DNA of 64,000 bases from Nocardia jejuensis NBRC 103114. Lineage in GTDB: Bacteria; Actinomycetota; Actinomycetes; Mycobacteriales; Mycobacteriaceae. Position 1 is the stretch's first letter; the number at the start of each line of letters is the position of its first letter. A model generated the notes under the pieces. It saw only the letters and a list, made by a program, of their open reading frames with translations, searched no databases and had not been told where the DNA came from. Shown here in pieces: positions 25,763 to 34,959 of the stretch. A program made the translations under genes and the position numbers. Location of the stretch: NCBI RefSeq assembly GCF_001613145.1, contig NZ_BDBU01000005.1, positions 62,001-126,000 on the forward strand, given 5' to 3'.

Positions 25763-28360
25763 ATGACGGACGAGGACGCATGGTCGGTGCCCGCCGACTG
25801 GTCGGTGAAGGGAGAACCGTTCCGCGGGATGAACGAGGTGCGCTCGCGCCCTGTCGATCCCGAGGCCACCGCGGCGCTGGCGAAGTTCCTTCGACGCTAC
25901 CGCCCGACCATGGATCCTATCCTGGCCACGGTGCGCGCCGACGGCGCCGACGCCCTGGCCGATGCCGCACACGAATACACCCAGGCCCCCGACACCTTCG
26001 ATTCGGCGGTCGGCGCGGCGATCGTGTTCGCCATCGCGCGCTTCATCTACACCTCCTACCACCCGAACGAGACCGAGCAGCAGGAGTTCGCCGACCGCTT
26101 CGTGGACAGCTGGATCGCCTGTCACGGTTACGCGTTCGCCGCCGAGGCCACCGTGTGGCAGCGGGCCTTCGCGGTGCATCCCCGCAATCCGGCCGGGGGT
26201 CATCCCACGCCCCGGGTGGTGACGGCGGAGCCGCACGAACTGCCCGGCACGGCCTTCGACACCCTGGCGCGCCGCGTGCGAGGACAGCTGGCCACGGCCC
26301 CGGAGCACGAATACCGCGCGGCGGTCCGGTGTCTGTCGCGACTGCGCACCGATCCCGGTGGCGTCTGGTCGCGATTGGCCACGTCGTATCTGCTTCCGGA
26401 ACAACAGGATTGGGTCGAGGAAGATCTGGCGCTGGAGGGCTTGCCCGCCCAGGCCGCGCCGCTCACCATGCTCGTCACCGCGCTCACCACGCCGGAGCAG
26501 CTGAACCGCTTCCTGGAGATCGCGAATCCGCCCCGCGGGGGGCGTCCCGAGCAGCGCTACAGCCTGCTCTCCCAGGTCGGCCCGGCTGCCGCGCCGCTGA
26601 TCGTGCGGGAGTTCGCCGAGCTGCGCGGCGGCGACGATATCCGCTGGCTCGCAGGCATTCTCGGCCAGCTTCCCAGCGACGAGGCGTACCTGGCTCTGCT
26701 CGATCGCCTCGACAACCGGCATGCCGCGGCGGCGTCGAGCGCGGCCTCGGAGCGGTTTCCGCGCCGCGCGATGCGGCTGCTGTCTCGACGGGCCACCGAG
26801 TCCGGTTCGATCCGGATCTCCCGACTGCTCCGGATCCACGCTCACGAGTACCCGGAACTTGTTGCCGCCCATGCCGATCCGGCGACTATGGCGCTCTTGG
26901 AGGAGCCCGATCGGGGGCCCGAGGCTCACCCGGACCAGCTGCCCGTGATCCGTCCGGCCGCTCTGCCCGCCCGCTCCTCGAAGCCGCCGAGGTGGCTCGC
27001 ACCCGCCCTGCTTCCGCGGATCCGGCTGTGCGGGACCGATACCGTCCTGCCCGAATCCACTGTGGTGCAGTTCATCACGATCCTGATGGCGAGCGGTCCC
27101 GGTGGTGATCATCCCGATGTGGGGACGGTCGCCGACGTCACCGATCCCGGCTCCCTGGCCGAGTTCGCGTGGGCGATCTTCGACGCGTGGCACTGTGCCG
27201 CGTATCCGAGCACCAGCGGCTGGGTGCTGAACGCCCTGGGGCTTCTCGGCACCGAGGACACCGTGCGACGGCTGGTCCCGTTCATTACCGCGTGGTCGGC
27301 CAAGCGCGGACACGCACGCGCGGTCGAGGCGCTGCACGCGGTGGCCGCCATCGGCGGTGAGGCCGCGCTGCAGCATCTGCACACCATCGCCAGGCGGACT
27401 CGAGCGGAGAGCGTTCGCGCCGAGGCCGAGCAGCTGGTGGCCGAGATCGCGCAGGCGCGCGGACTGACCGAGGAGGAGCTGGCGGATCGGGTCGTGCCGG
27501 ATCTGGGCCTGGCGCGCAGGAGCACGCTGCTGCTGAATTACGGTGAGCGCCAGTTCCATATCGGGGTGGATCCCACCCTGCGCCCGAGCGTCACCGCGGC
27601 GGGCATCCGGCTGGCCACCCTGCCCAAACCCGGGAAGTCCGACGATCCGGCGCTCGCTCCGGTGGCGTATCAGTCCTTCCGGGATTTCACGCAGGAACTG
27701 AAAACCGTGACCTCCGATCAGATCCGGCGCTTCGAGGCCGCCATGGTGGACGGCCGGCGGTGGCGCGCGAGCGCGCATCGCGAGCTGGTCATCGAGCATC
27801 CGGTACTCGGGCAGCTGGCCCGCCGCCTGGTCTGGGCCACCTTCGCCGACGACGGTTCGGTGACCGGCTCGTTCCGGGTGGAGAGTGATCGCAGTCTCGC
27901 CGATATCGACGACGAGCGTGTCGACCCGGCCCCGCACACCCTGGTCGGGGTCGCGCATCCGCTGCATCTCGGAGACAGCCTCGCGCCGTGGCGGGAGCTG
28001 TTCCAGGACTACGAATTGCATCAGCCGTTCGATCAACTCGATCGCAGCCTGCACACCTTGACCGCGGAGGAAGCGGCCGCGAACCAGTTGTCCCGCTTCG
28101 TGGATCGGCAGGTGCCGACCGGCAAGCTCTACGGCCTGCGCCAGCGCGGCTGGGAGCTGTCCCACGACGCGCTGCGCCGCCGCTTCGGGCGCACGCGCGA
28201 ACTCTCGGTCACGCTGGACCCCGGCATCCAGGGCGGCTACCGCTACGAGGCGGACAAGCAGCGGATCGCCGGGGTCGAGCTGCGCGGCGGCACGTTCGGC
28301 GCGTTGGACGCCATCGCCGCCTCCGAACTCCTGCGTCAGCTGGAACGGCTGGCCGCGTGA
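25763..28360 (+). CDS. DUF4132 domain-containing protein
   Basis: 865-residue soluble protein. The middle part consists of HEAT-like helical repeats (LGLLGTEDTVRRLVPFITAW, VEALHAVAAIGGEAALQHL), and the C-terminal DUF4132 region shows DGRRWRASAHRELVIEHPVLGQLARRLVW and RGWELSHDALRRRF. DUF4132/MolR-type proteins often sit with WGR or MoxR-like genes; none is here. ATG 25763 is chosen over GTG 25718; neither has a good ribosome site. The 3' end overlaps the convergent FAD gene by 25 bp. Molecular role unknown. Confidence 0.8.
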   Translation: MTDEDAWSVPADWSVKGEPFRGMNEVRSRPVDPEATAALAKFLRRYRPTMDPILATVRADGADALADAAHEYTQAPDTFDSAVGAAIVFAIARFIYTSYHPNETEQQEFADRFVDSWIACHGYAFAAEATVWQRAFAVHPRNPAGGHPTPRVVTAEPHELPGTAFDTLARRVRGQLATAPEHEYRAAVRCLSRLRTDPGGVWSRLATSYLLPEQQDWVEEDLALEGLPAQAAPLTMLVTALTTPEQLNRFLEIANPPRGGRPEQRYSLLSQVGPAAAPLIVREFAELRGGDDIRWLAGILGQLPSDEAYLALLDRLDNRHAAAASSAASERFPRRAMRLLSRRATESGSIRISRLLRIHAHEYPELVAAHADPATMALLEEPDRGPEAHPDQLPVIRPAALPARSSKPPRWLAPALLPRIRLCGTDTVLPESTVVQFITILMASGPGGDHPDVGTVADVTDPGSLAEFAWAIFDAWHCAAYPSTSGWVLNALGLLGTEDTVRRLVPFITAWSAKRGHARAVEALHAVAAIGGEAALQHLHTIARRTRAESVRAEAEQLVAEIAQARGLTEEELADRVVPDLGLARRSTLLLNYGERQFHIGVDPTLRPSVTAAGIRLATLPKPGKSDDPALAPVAYQSFRDFTQELKTVTSDQIRRFEAAMVDGRRWRASAHRELVIEHPVLGQLARRLVWATFADDGSVTGSFRVESDRSLADIDDERVDPAPHTLVGVAHPLHLGDSLAPWRELFQDYELHQPFDQLDRSLHTLTAEEAAANQLSRFVDRQVPTGKLYGLRQRGWELSHDALRRRFGRTRELSVTLDPGIQGGYRYEADKQRIAGVELRGGTFGALDAIAASELLRQLERLAA

Positions 28361-29793
28361 CGTCCGGCGCGGCGGCCGAAGAACGAACCCGCGCCCAACT
28401 GGGTGCCGCTGGCGTAGCCCTTGCCGTCCTGCGCGAGGGTGGAGGAGGTCGCTCCGGCCGCGTACAGGCCCGGTACGGGTGATCCACTGTCCCGCAGCAC
28501 TTCTCCGTGCACCGAGGTCCGCAGGCCGCCGAGGGTGAACCCGGCGTAGAGCGCCTTGCCCAGGGTGAGGTCGAACGCGCCCCACGGCCCGGTGCTCTGC
28601 GGCTCGAGCCACTCCGCGCCCTTGCGGAAGTCGGGATCCTCACCGCGCGCGGCGTGCTCGTTGTACCGATCCAGGGTGGATTGCAGTGCGGCGGGCGGAA
28701 TTCCGAGCGCCTCCGCCATTTCCTGGACGGTCTCCCAGCCGTCGATGAACGGCGCGAGCGGGAATTCGGGCCGCTCCATGTGCTCGGAGTCCACGATGAG
28801 ATACGCTGCCGCGCCGGGCTGTTCGAGCACGAACGCCGAGGTGCGCGAATGGTAGGAGTCCTCCGCGACGAAACGCACACCGGCGCTGTTCACCACGAGT
28901 CCGGTGAGCAGCGTCGAGGGCGGGTAGACCGGTGCGGTCACGAACGCCTGGTCCATATTGCGCACCGCGCCGCCGGCGGAGACGCCGAGCCGGATGCCGA
29001 GCCCGTCGTCGTAGGTGGTGCCGAGCACGAAAGGCTTCTCGCTCAGCCACGGCACATGCTCGCCGACCATCTCGGCGTTCATCACGAATCCACCGGCCGC
29101 GAGCACCACCGATTTCGCCCGCACCGCACCGGTTTCGCCGGGTCGCCGCCAGCGCACGCCCGCGACGCCGCCGTCCGAGTCGGTGACGATATTGGTCGCG
29201 CCGGTCTCGTACCAGACCTCGACGCCGAGCGCCGCGGCCCGCTTGACCAGCAGTTCGATCACCATGCCCGCGCCCTGCGTCTCACCGGGCACCGGCACCT
29301 TGTGTCCACGCGGCGCGGGGATCGCCTGATCGCGGTAGGGCCAGACCTTTTCGTTGCCGGTGTACATCAGCCCCTGGGTACCGGGCTGGATCACCGCCTT
29401 CTCCTTGTAGTAGCTGCGCTCGAATTCGAATCCGAGCGCCTCGATCCAGTCGAAGTGCTCGACGCTGCCGTCGCAGTAGGCGCGGATCTTGTCCGGTTCC
29501 GGATCGCGCGAGACGGCGAGCAGATACTTGTACATCTCCTCGGACGAGTCCTGGTGCCCGGTGGCCTGCTGGACCGCGGTGCCGCCGCCGAGGTAGAAGT
29601 GCCCGCCGGCCAGGGCGGTCGTGCCGCCCGCCACCCCGGCGCGTTCGAGTACCAGGACCCGAGCGCCGTGCGCGGCGGCTTCCACGGCGGCGCATCCGCC
29701 CGCGATTCCGAACCCGGCGACGACCACGTCATAGTCGCCGCTCCATTCGGTGATCGATTCCGCGGCAACGATTTCCGGTATCTGCGTGCTCAC
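28336..29793 (-). CDS. FAD-dependent oxidoreductase (fumarate reductase/3-ketosteroid dehydrogenase type)
   Basis: 485-residue flavoprotein. DYDVVVAGFGIAGGCAAVEAA is the dinucleotide-binding GxGxxG; TTALAGGHFYLGGG and a SVVLAAGGF second FAD strand follow; the C-terminal GLYAAGATSSTLAQDGKGYASGTQLGAGSFFGRRAG closes the FAD site. It belongs to the FAD-binding-2 superfamily with 3-ketosteroid-delta-1-dehydrogenases and fumarate reductases. GTG 29793 overlaps the VOC gene stop (GTGA), so the pair is translationally coupled. Probably part of steroid, aromatic or other alicyclic catabolism. Confidence 0.88.
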   Translation of the reverse strand: MSTQIPEIVAAESITEWSGDYDVVVAGFGIAGGCAAVEAAAHGARVLVLERAGVAGGTTALAGGHFYLGGGTAVQQATGHQDSSEEMYKYLLAVSRDPEPDKIRAYCDGSVEHFDWIEALGFEFERSYYKEKAVIQPGTQGLMYTGNEKVWPYRDQAIPAPRGHKVPVPGETQGAGMVIELLVKRAAALGVEVWYETGATNIVTDSDGGVAGVRWRRPGETGAVRAKSVVLAAGGFVMNAEMVGEHVPWLSEKPFVLGTTYDDGLGIRLGVSAGGAVRNMDQAFVTAPVYPPSTLLTGLVVNSAGVRFVAEDSYHSRTSAFVLEQPGAAAYLIVDSEHMERPEFPLAPFIDGWETVQEMAEALGIPPAALQSTLDRYNEHAARGEDPDFRKGAEWLEPQSTGPWGAFDLTLGKALYAGFTLGGLRTSVHGEVLRDSGSPVPGLYAAGATSSTLAQDGKGYASGTQLGAGSFFGRRAGRHAASRSS

Positions 29794-30281
29794 ACCGCAT
29801 CCTTCTTGATCTGTTCGAAGAACTGTCGCATATTCGGTCCGACCTCGGCGAGTTCGATGAACGGGACCCCGGCGGCCGCGCCGTCGAGGTAGGCGAATCG
29901 CATCTCCCCGCCCATGTTTCCCTGCTGCACGATGTCGATACCCTGCGCCGCAGCGTCTTTCAACGCCGCGTCGAAGTCCTCGGGCTCGAAGCAGATGTGG
30001 TGCAGACCCGCCCCGCCGCGCGCGAGGAATTCGGTGTAGATGGAGTCCCCGCGCACCGGCTCGATGAGTTCGAGCTGAGTCTCGCCCTGGTAGCCGAGCG
30101 ATACGTGCGCGGTGAAGTCCGCGGGTTCGCCTCGGTACGTGCAGTTCTCGGGCCCGAAGTGGACCTCGGGCATGCGCATCCAGGTGCGCACGCCGAGCAT
30201 CGCGCCCAGGAATTCCTCGCTCGCCCCGATATCGGTCACCACCCAGGCGATCTGGGTCACCGGTCCGCCCGCCACACTCAT
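29790..30281 (-). CDS. VOC (glyoxalase/dioxygenase superfamily) protein
   Basis: 163 residues with two vicinal-oxygen-chelate beta-alpha-beta-beta-beta modules: TQIAWVVTDIGASEEFLGAMLGV and LHHICFEPEDFDAALKDAAAQG, plus ligand candidates His (LHHICF) and Glu (QLELIE, FIELAE). Resembles glyoxalase or methylmalonyl-CoA epimerase-like enzymes. ATG 30281 has GGAGAAG ahead. First gene of the VOC-FAD operon. Substrate unknown. Confidence 0.85.
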   Translation of the reverse strand: MSVAGGPVTQIAWVVTDIGASEEFLGAMLGVRTWMRMPEVHFGPENCTYRGEPADFTAHVSLGYQGETQLELIEPVRGDSIYTEFLARGGAGLHHICFEPEDFDAALKDAAAQGIDIVQQGNMGGEMRFAYLDGAAAGVPFIELAEVGPNMRQFFEQIKKDAV

Positions 30282-30365
30282 CGCTTCTCCGCTCGCCGCT
30301 CGAGTGCAGTTAATCACAGTCGCTTAAATCCCGGCTAGCCCCGGACACCGGACCACGCACACGAA

Positions 30366-30395
30366 AAGGGCCCGGTCCGCATGGACCGGGCCCTT
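30366..30395. terminator. terminator of VC0807-family gene (shared hairpin core)
   Basis: 13-bp stem AAGGGCCCGGTCC / GGACCGGGCCCTT with GCAT loop, 11 bp past the stop of the minus-strand gene at 30407. Belongs to the group of terminators with the core CCCGGTCC-N4-GGACCGGG. Confidence 0.85.
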
Positions 30396-30406
30396 CTCCG
30401 CCGTCA

Positions 30407-31126
30407 TCAGACGCTCTGCCGCTTGAGACGCTTCACGATCTGCGCGGTGACCACGACCATCACGCTGATCGTGCCGACCATCAGCACACTCGAGAGCCAG
30501 GCCATGGTGTGCACCGGCAGCTGGTAGGCCAGCACGACCCGGAGCGCGGCCTCACCGGTCAGCGCGACACCCCACAGCACCGTGGAGACGACGTGCAGCC
30601 GGCGCGCGGCGGGATTGGTGCGGTACGTCTGCTCCACGACGGCCAGCTTGGCCGGATCGGTGGCCGCGAGGGTCTTGCGAATCGCGGCGTAGGTCAGCGG
30701 CTTTCCGAGCATCGCGCTGATCAGGAAGGCCAGACCGACCACCGCGGTGCCGAACGAATCCCGCACGATCAGCGTGCGGGCGTCGCCGCTGATCAGCGAG
30801 CCGATCAGACCGACCGCGAAGCCGCCCAGCACGATGACCCCCATGGCGTCGATCTTGCGGGCCTGGATGACGCCGGTCAGCACCATCACGCCCGAGACGA
30901 CGGCGCCGGCCAGCAGCGCGGTGAAATCGGAGGCGCCCAGCGCGTGCAGTCCGAAGTACGCGACGACCGGCACCGCGATGTCCCGGATGGTCGGTGCGAG
31001 CATGCGCAGCACCTGCATCCGGTTCCCGGTCTGCGTGCCCTGCCCCTCGGTTGCCGAGCCCGCGAGGGCGGAACCGGTGATCGCCGAGCCTGTGGTCGTG
31101 GCGGTGGTGGTCGGTGTGGTGGTCAT
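30407..31126 (-). CDS. VC0807-family (septation-protein-A-like) membrane protein
   Basis: 239 residues: a Thr-rich N-terminus (TTTPTTTATTTG) followed by about six hydrophobic helices, with VLTGVIQARKIDAMGVIVLGGF and FLISAMLGKPLTYAAIRK typical of the VC0807 family, related to intracellular septation protein A. ATG 31126 has AAGGAGGGGCC. Role unknown in actinobacteria. It is monocistronic and closed by a strong hairpin. Confidence 0.78.
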   Translation of the reverse strand: MTTTPTTTATTTGSAITGSALAGSATEGQGTQTGNRMQVLRMLAPTIRDIAVPVVAYFGLHALGASDFTALLAGAVVSGVMVLTGVIQARKIDAMGVIVLGGFAVGLIGSLISGDARTLIVRDSFGTAVVGLAFLISAMLGKPLTYAAIRKTLAATDPAKLAVVEQTYRTNPAARRLHVVSTVLWGVALTGEAALRVVLAYQLPVHTMAWLSSVLMVGTISVMVVVTAQIVKRLKRQSV

Positions 31127-31260
31127 GGCCCCTCCTTGTGATTCGTCCGTGCGCTACAGGAAATGACGCTACGGACGAGCGGGCCGCACCAGATCTGCCA
31201 ACCATCACGTCCTCGCCATGACAACTGTCATGGCAGCCGCCCCGGCAACGGATCTCGGGC

Positions 31261-31965
31261 TCAGGCGACGCGTTCGACCGCCGTATCGGTGGTGGCCAGC
31301 TCGAACACCGCCTCGGCCAATACCTCCGGCGCCACCCGGACCACCTCGCCCACATCCACCCCGTCGAAGTGACCGGAGTCGAAAAGCGCTGCGGCAGCGC
31401 TGTCTTCGATGAGGCTGCCGATCTGCAGACTGCTCAGCCGCACGCCGCGCGCCCGCGCCCGGGCGTCCAGCCCCTTCAGATGGTGGACCAGGGCCGCCTG
31501 CGGGATCCCGACGCTCGCCAGCACGTCGAGTGGATTCGCCGCGGCCGCACCGTGCGCGAAAACGACCGCACCCGAACCACGTTCGGTCATGGCGGGCAGC
31601 AGTTCGTGCAGCAGTTGCACCGGCGTCAGCAGATGCAGCGGCAGCCAGCTGCGCAGGGTTTCCGCGTCCAGGGACGCGGCGTCCACCGGCAGACGGGTGA
31701 CGTCCCCGGGGCTGTACAGGATCGCGTCCGGCGTGCCGTGCCGGGCGTGCAGCTCACGCAGGGCGACGCCGACCTGATCCGCGTCGGCGAGATCGGCGAG
31801 CAGCACGTCGGCGCTCACGCCGTCGGCGGCGAGTTTGTCGTGCAATTCATCGACGGTGGCGCGGTGGCGACCGATCAGGGTGACCGAGTAACCGGCGCGC
31901 CCGAAGCGCTGGGCGGAGGCGAATCCGAGGGCGGGACCAGCGCCGAAGACAGCGAGGTGCGGCAT
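31261..31965 (-). CDS. SDR-family protein lacking the catalytic Tyr-Lys pair
   Basis: 234-residue Rossmann protein of short-chain-dehydrogenase size. LAVFGAGPALGFASA gives the nucleotide-binding glycines, ADLAD the adenine-site Asp. Where SDRs have YxxxK, the aligned segment reads VGIPQAAL (Tyr to Val152, Lys to Gln156), and the upstream catalytic Ser is also absent (FAHGAAA). It may bind cofactor without classical SDR chemistry. Start ATG 31965. Divergent from a TetR gene across three palindromic boxes, so probably repressed by it. Confidence 0.82.
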   Translation of the reverse strand: MPHLAVFGAGPALGFASAQRFGRAGYSVTLIGRHRATVDELHDKLAADGVSADVLLADLADADQVGVALRELHARHGTPDAILYSPGDVTRLPVDAASLDAETLRSWLPLHLLTPVQLLHELLPAMTERGSGAVVFAHGAAAANPLDVLASVGIPQAALVHHLKGLDARARARGVRLSSLQIGSLIEDSAAAALFDSGHFDGVDVGEVVRVAPEVLAEAVFELATTDTAVERVA

Positions 31966-31987
31966 GGGAGTGACCTTTCGAAACAAG

Positions 31988-32049
31988 TTGAGTGCCCACT
32001 CAATTTTGAGGGCCCCCTCAATTTAGGCATAAATCGAGGGGTTCCTCAA
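31988..32049. promoter_or_regulatory. three tandem TTGAG-N6-CTCAA operator boxes
   Basis: In the 100-bp gap between the divergent SDR and TetR genes lie TTGAGTGCCCACTCAA (31988-32003), TTGAGGGCCCCCTCAA (32006-32021) and TCGAGGGGTTCCTCAA (32034-32049). The first two are palindromic apart from their central CC; the third has one changed half-site base. Centres are 18 and 28 bp apart. Best read as autoregulatory TetR operators. Confidence 0.7.
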
Positions 32050-32065
32050 GTTGTAGAATCAGGCG

Positions 32066-32728
32066 ATGTCCACCCGCGCCGAGACCGGCTCCAGCCCGTC
32101 GGGCGGTGCGCCTCGCCGTCGCGACGCCCGCGACAATCAGGAGCGAATCCTGACCGCCGCCCGCGCCCGCTTCCGGGTCGACGGCCTCGAAGCCTCACTC
32201 ACCGCCATCGCGCGCGAGGCGGGGGTCAGCATCGGCACGCTGTACAACCACTTCCCGACCCGCGACGCGCTGATCGGCACGGCACTGCACGACCGCGTGG
32301 CCGAATCGGTCCGGCACGCCGAGACCGCGCTGAGCAATCCCGACCCGTGGACCGGACTCGTCGACCAGCTGACCCTGATGGCCGAATGGCAAGCCGCGGA
32401 CCGGGGTTTCACCGATATCTGCGTGTACTCGCTCCCCGCCGACTCGCCGATCGAGCAGACCAAGGCTCGCGGTCACCTGCTGACCCACGAACTGGTCACC
32501 CGCGCCCAGAGCAGCGGCGCCCTGCGACCGGATGTGGACCTCACCGACATCGGGCTGCTGCTGTGGTCGGCCGTGCGCGCCACGGAGCGCATCCACGAGA
32601 CCGCGCCGGACGCGTGGCGACGCCATGTCGCGATCCTGCTGGACGGACTGCGGACCGCGGCGGCCCGGCCGCTACCCGGCGCGCCGCTCGATCCGGAACT
32701 GGTGCGCGACGCAATGTCGCTGTCCTGA
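32066..32728 (+). CDS. TetR-family regulator of the divergent SDR gene
   Basis: 220 residues with HTH RILTAARARFRVDGLEASLTAIAREAGVSIGTLYNHFPTRDALIG and a helical C-terminal domain. ATG 32066 follows three palindromic boxes by 16 bp. The layout strongly suggests it represses itself and the SDR gene. Confidence 0.9.
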   Translation: MSTRAETGSSPSGGAPRRRDARDNQERILTAARARFRVDGLEASLTAIAREAGVSIGTLYNHFPTRDALIGTALHDRVAESVRHAETALSNPDPWTGLVDQLTLMAEWQAADRGFTDICVYSLPADSPIEQTKARGHLLTHELVTRAQSSGALRPDVDLTDIGLLLWSAVRATERIHETAPDAWRRHVAILLDGLRTAAARPLPGAPLDPELVRDAMSLS

Positions 32729-32754
32729 CGGCGATCACACCCACCGGCCGCGAT

Positions 32755-32775
32755 TCCCGTTGCCTTCGAACGGGA
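32755..32775. terminator. hairpin between convergent TetR and MFS genes
   Basis: TCCCGTT (32755-32761) pairs with AACGGGA (32769-32775), 7-nt loop, in the 48-bp gap between two convergent stops. Confidence 0.45.
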
Positions 32776-32776
32776 T

Positions 32777-34111
32777 TCACCCCGCGGCGGACTCCAGCGA
32801 CTGCCCCTTGGTCTCCGGTGCGCCCCACAGACAGATCCCGAACCCGATCGCGGTGAGCAGCGCGGCGTACAGGAATGTCGGCCCGAGCCCCAGATGGTCC
32901 AGCGACCACGGCAGCAGATAGGTGCCCAGCGCCGCGCCGACCCGGCTGACCGAGGTGGTGAAACCGACCGCGGTGGCGCGAATGTGCGTGGGGAACAACT
33001 CGTTCGGGTAGGTCCAGTCCAGCACGTTGGGGCCGCCGCAGAAGAACGCGTACAGCAGCAGCATGCCGAAGGCCAGCAGCGCGGGCATGGCCGGCCAGAT
33101 ACCGATGAGCAGCACCGGAATGATCATCAGCCCGAAGCACCAGACGATGGTGGGCCGCCGCCCGATGGTGTCGATCAGCCGCAGCGCGGGCAGGCAGCCG
33201 ATCAGGAACACCAGGCTGATCACCGCGACGCCGAGGGTGTCCATCCAGGTGCCGGTCGGTGTGCCGAAGGCCGCCAGAATCTGCGGACCGAAGGTGAGCA
33301 TGGCGAAGAGCACGGCCACCTGACAGATGAAGAACCCGCAGCAGAACACGATCTTCTTGCGATACGCCGGCGCGAAGAGCTCACGGATCGATCCGTGCGG
33401 CGGCGGCTGACCGTTCACCTGTTCCTCGATCAGATCCTGCGGATCGACCCGCACGTGCAGGAACTTCTCCACCAGCCGAGCGGCCTTGTCGGCCTTGCCG
33501 TGCTGCGCCAACCAGCGCGGCGATTCCGGAGCCGTGCTCTGCCGGATGATCAGGAAGAACAGGCACAGCACCGCACCGCTGGCGAGCTGCCAGCGCCAGC
33601 TGCCGTCACCGAAGAAGGTCAGGCAGACGTAGCCGACCACATAGGCCAGCACCGACCCGGCATACCAGGCGATGATCTGGAATCCGAGCAGTCGCCCACG
33701 TTGCTTGAGCGGCAACCACTCCCCCAGCAACGAGGTGGCGATCGGATAATCGGCGGCGACGGCCATGCCGAGGACGAATCTCAACAGCACGATGAGCCAG
33801 ATGGATTCGGCCCAGAACGAGCCGATCGAACAGGCTCCCATCACCACCAGGTCCGCGGTGTACATGAACTCGCGGCCGATCTTGTCGGTGAGGACGCCGA
33901 ACAGCGCGCCGCCCACGAACATTCCGATCAGCGCCGACGCACCGATGAGCTGGATGTCGAGAGTGCTCAGCGAGAGTTCGGGTTTCATCCCGATCAGGGC
34001 GGTGCCCACGATGCTGAGGATGTAGCCGTCCAGCAGCGGTCCGCCCGAGCATGCGATGGCGAGCCGCTTGTGGAAGGAGGTGAAGGGTGCGTCATCGATG
34101 ACGGTGCTCAT
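32777..34111 (-). CDS. MFS transporter (sugar/metabolite:H+ symporter type)
   Basis: 444 residues, 12 helices. Features of the sugar-porter/metabolite-symporter branch: DGYILSIVGTAL in TM1, LTDKIGREFMY (motif A), RFVLGMAVAADYPIATSLLGEWLP (PESPR follows as RQSTAPESPRWL), central loop, then DTIGRRPTIV. ATG 34111 has CAGGAGAG ahead. Divergent from TetR at 34282, whose operator-like palindrome lies in between. Substrate unknown; probably imports the effector or substrate of the neighbouring DUF3237 locus. Confidence 0.87.
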   Translation of the reverse strand: MSTVIDDAPFTSFHKRLAIACSGGPLLDGYILSIVGTALIGMKPELSLSTLDIQLIGASALIGMFVGGALFGVLTDKIGREFMYTADLVVMGACSIGSFWAESIWLIVLLRFVLGMAVAADYPIATSLLGEWLPLKQRGRLLGFQIIAWYAGSVLAYVVGYVCLTFFGDGSWRWQLASGAVLCLFFLIIRQSTAPESPRWLAQHGKADKAARLVEKFLHVRVDPQDLIEEQVNGQPPPHGSIRELFAPAYRKKIVFCCGFFICQVAVLFAMLTFGPQILAAFGTPTGTWMDTLGVAVISLVFLIGCLPALRLIDTIGRRPTIVWCFGLMIIPVLLIGIWPAMPALLAFGMLLLYAFFCGGPNVLDWTYPNELFPTHIRATAVGFTTSVSRVGAALGTYLLPWSLDHLGLGPTFLYAALLTAIGFGICLWGAPETKGQSLESAAG

Positions 34112-34266
34112 GAAATGCTCTCCTGACCGATCCCCCGGAACAGATGGCGCGCAAACAAGAAGCAACCTCGCGAACCTACCCGGATGGGACCGGGTCGAGC
34201 GCCCCTGACACGCATCGGCGGCCATTCGTTCGCTTTCCTCGATGCCACCACTGCGCGCATATTTGG

Positions 34267-34284
34267 CATACGATCGGCCGTATG
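34267..34284. promoter_or_regulatory. operator copy 1 of the MFS/TetR/DUF3237 locus
   Basis: CATACG-ATCGGC-CGTATG, a 6-6-6 inverted repeat that overlaps the ATG of the TetR gene at 34282. A nearly identical 17-bp stretch (16 of 17) occurs at 35574-35590, upstream of the DUF3237 gene. Confidence 0.65.
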
Positions 34285-34959
34285 GATAGTTCGGCGGCCG
34301 CGCACACATCGGACGGTGACGCGGAGAGTCCCGACGGCCGACTGCGCCGCGGCGCGCGCTCGCGCAAGTCGGTGACCAGGCGGGCCGTCGACATCGCCTC
34401 GGCGGAGGGCCTCTACGGACTGAGCTTCGGCCGCCTGGCCGACGAGCTCGACCTCAGCAAGGCGGGCATCCAAACCCTGTTCCGCACCAAGGAACAGCTA
34501 CAGCTGGCCACGGTCGAGGAGGCCGGGCTGGTCTTCCTGGACGCGGTGCTCCGGCCGGGATTCGAGGCGCCCGCGGGCGCGGCCCGGGTACGGTCGCTGG
34601 TCGAGCACTGGCTCGCGTACGCCGCCGAACCACTGCTGCCCGGCGGATGCTTCTGGACGGCGAACCTCGCCGACTTCGACAGCCGCCCGGGACCGGTGCG
34701 CGACGCCTTGGCGCGGCAGCGCCAGGAGTGGGTCGCCGTGCTCGCGCGCGAACTGCGAACCGCCGTCGAACAGCACGAGATCGCCGATCTGGACCCGGAT
34801 CTCGCCGCGTTCCAGATCGACGCCGTGCTCAATGCCGCCAATATCTCACTGCGCCTGGGCAATCCAGGCAGCGTGCCGATGGTGCAGCGGGTGGTGGACG
34901 GCCTGCTCGCACCGCCCGCCACCCGCAGGCGCGCTCAGAGGACTTCGAAGACCCGATAG
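34282..34959 (+). CDS. TetR-family regulator of the MFS/DUF3237 locus
   Basis: 225 residues with HTH RRAVDIASAEGLYGLSFGRLADELDLSKAGIQTLFRTKEQLQLA and a C-terminal domain of the TetR_C_33-like kind (CFWTANLADFDSRPGPVRDAL). The start codon lies within the palindrome at 34267-34284, consistent with a leaderless or tightly autoregulated message. Its 3' end overlaps the convergent DUF3237 gene by 25 bp. Confidence 0.88.
   Translation: MDSSAAAHTSDGDAESPDGRLRRGARSRKSVTRRAVDIASAEGLYGLSFGRLADELDLSKAGIQTLFRTKEQLQLATVEEAGLVFLDAVLRPGFEAPAGAARVRSLVEHWLAYAAEPLLPGGCFWTANLADFDSRPGPVRDALARQRQEWVAVLARELRTAVEQHEIADLDPDLAAFQIDAVLNAANISLRLGNPGSVPMVQRVVDGLLAPPATRRRAQRTSKTR

Noticed and set aside
25136..28612. 1158-residue open frame on the minus strand opposite the DUF4132 gene
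   Set aside because: Arg/Gly-rich composition without domains; it is the GC-driven antisense image of the DUF4132 and TetR genes.
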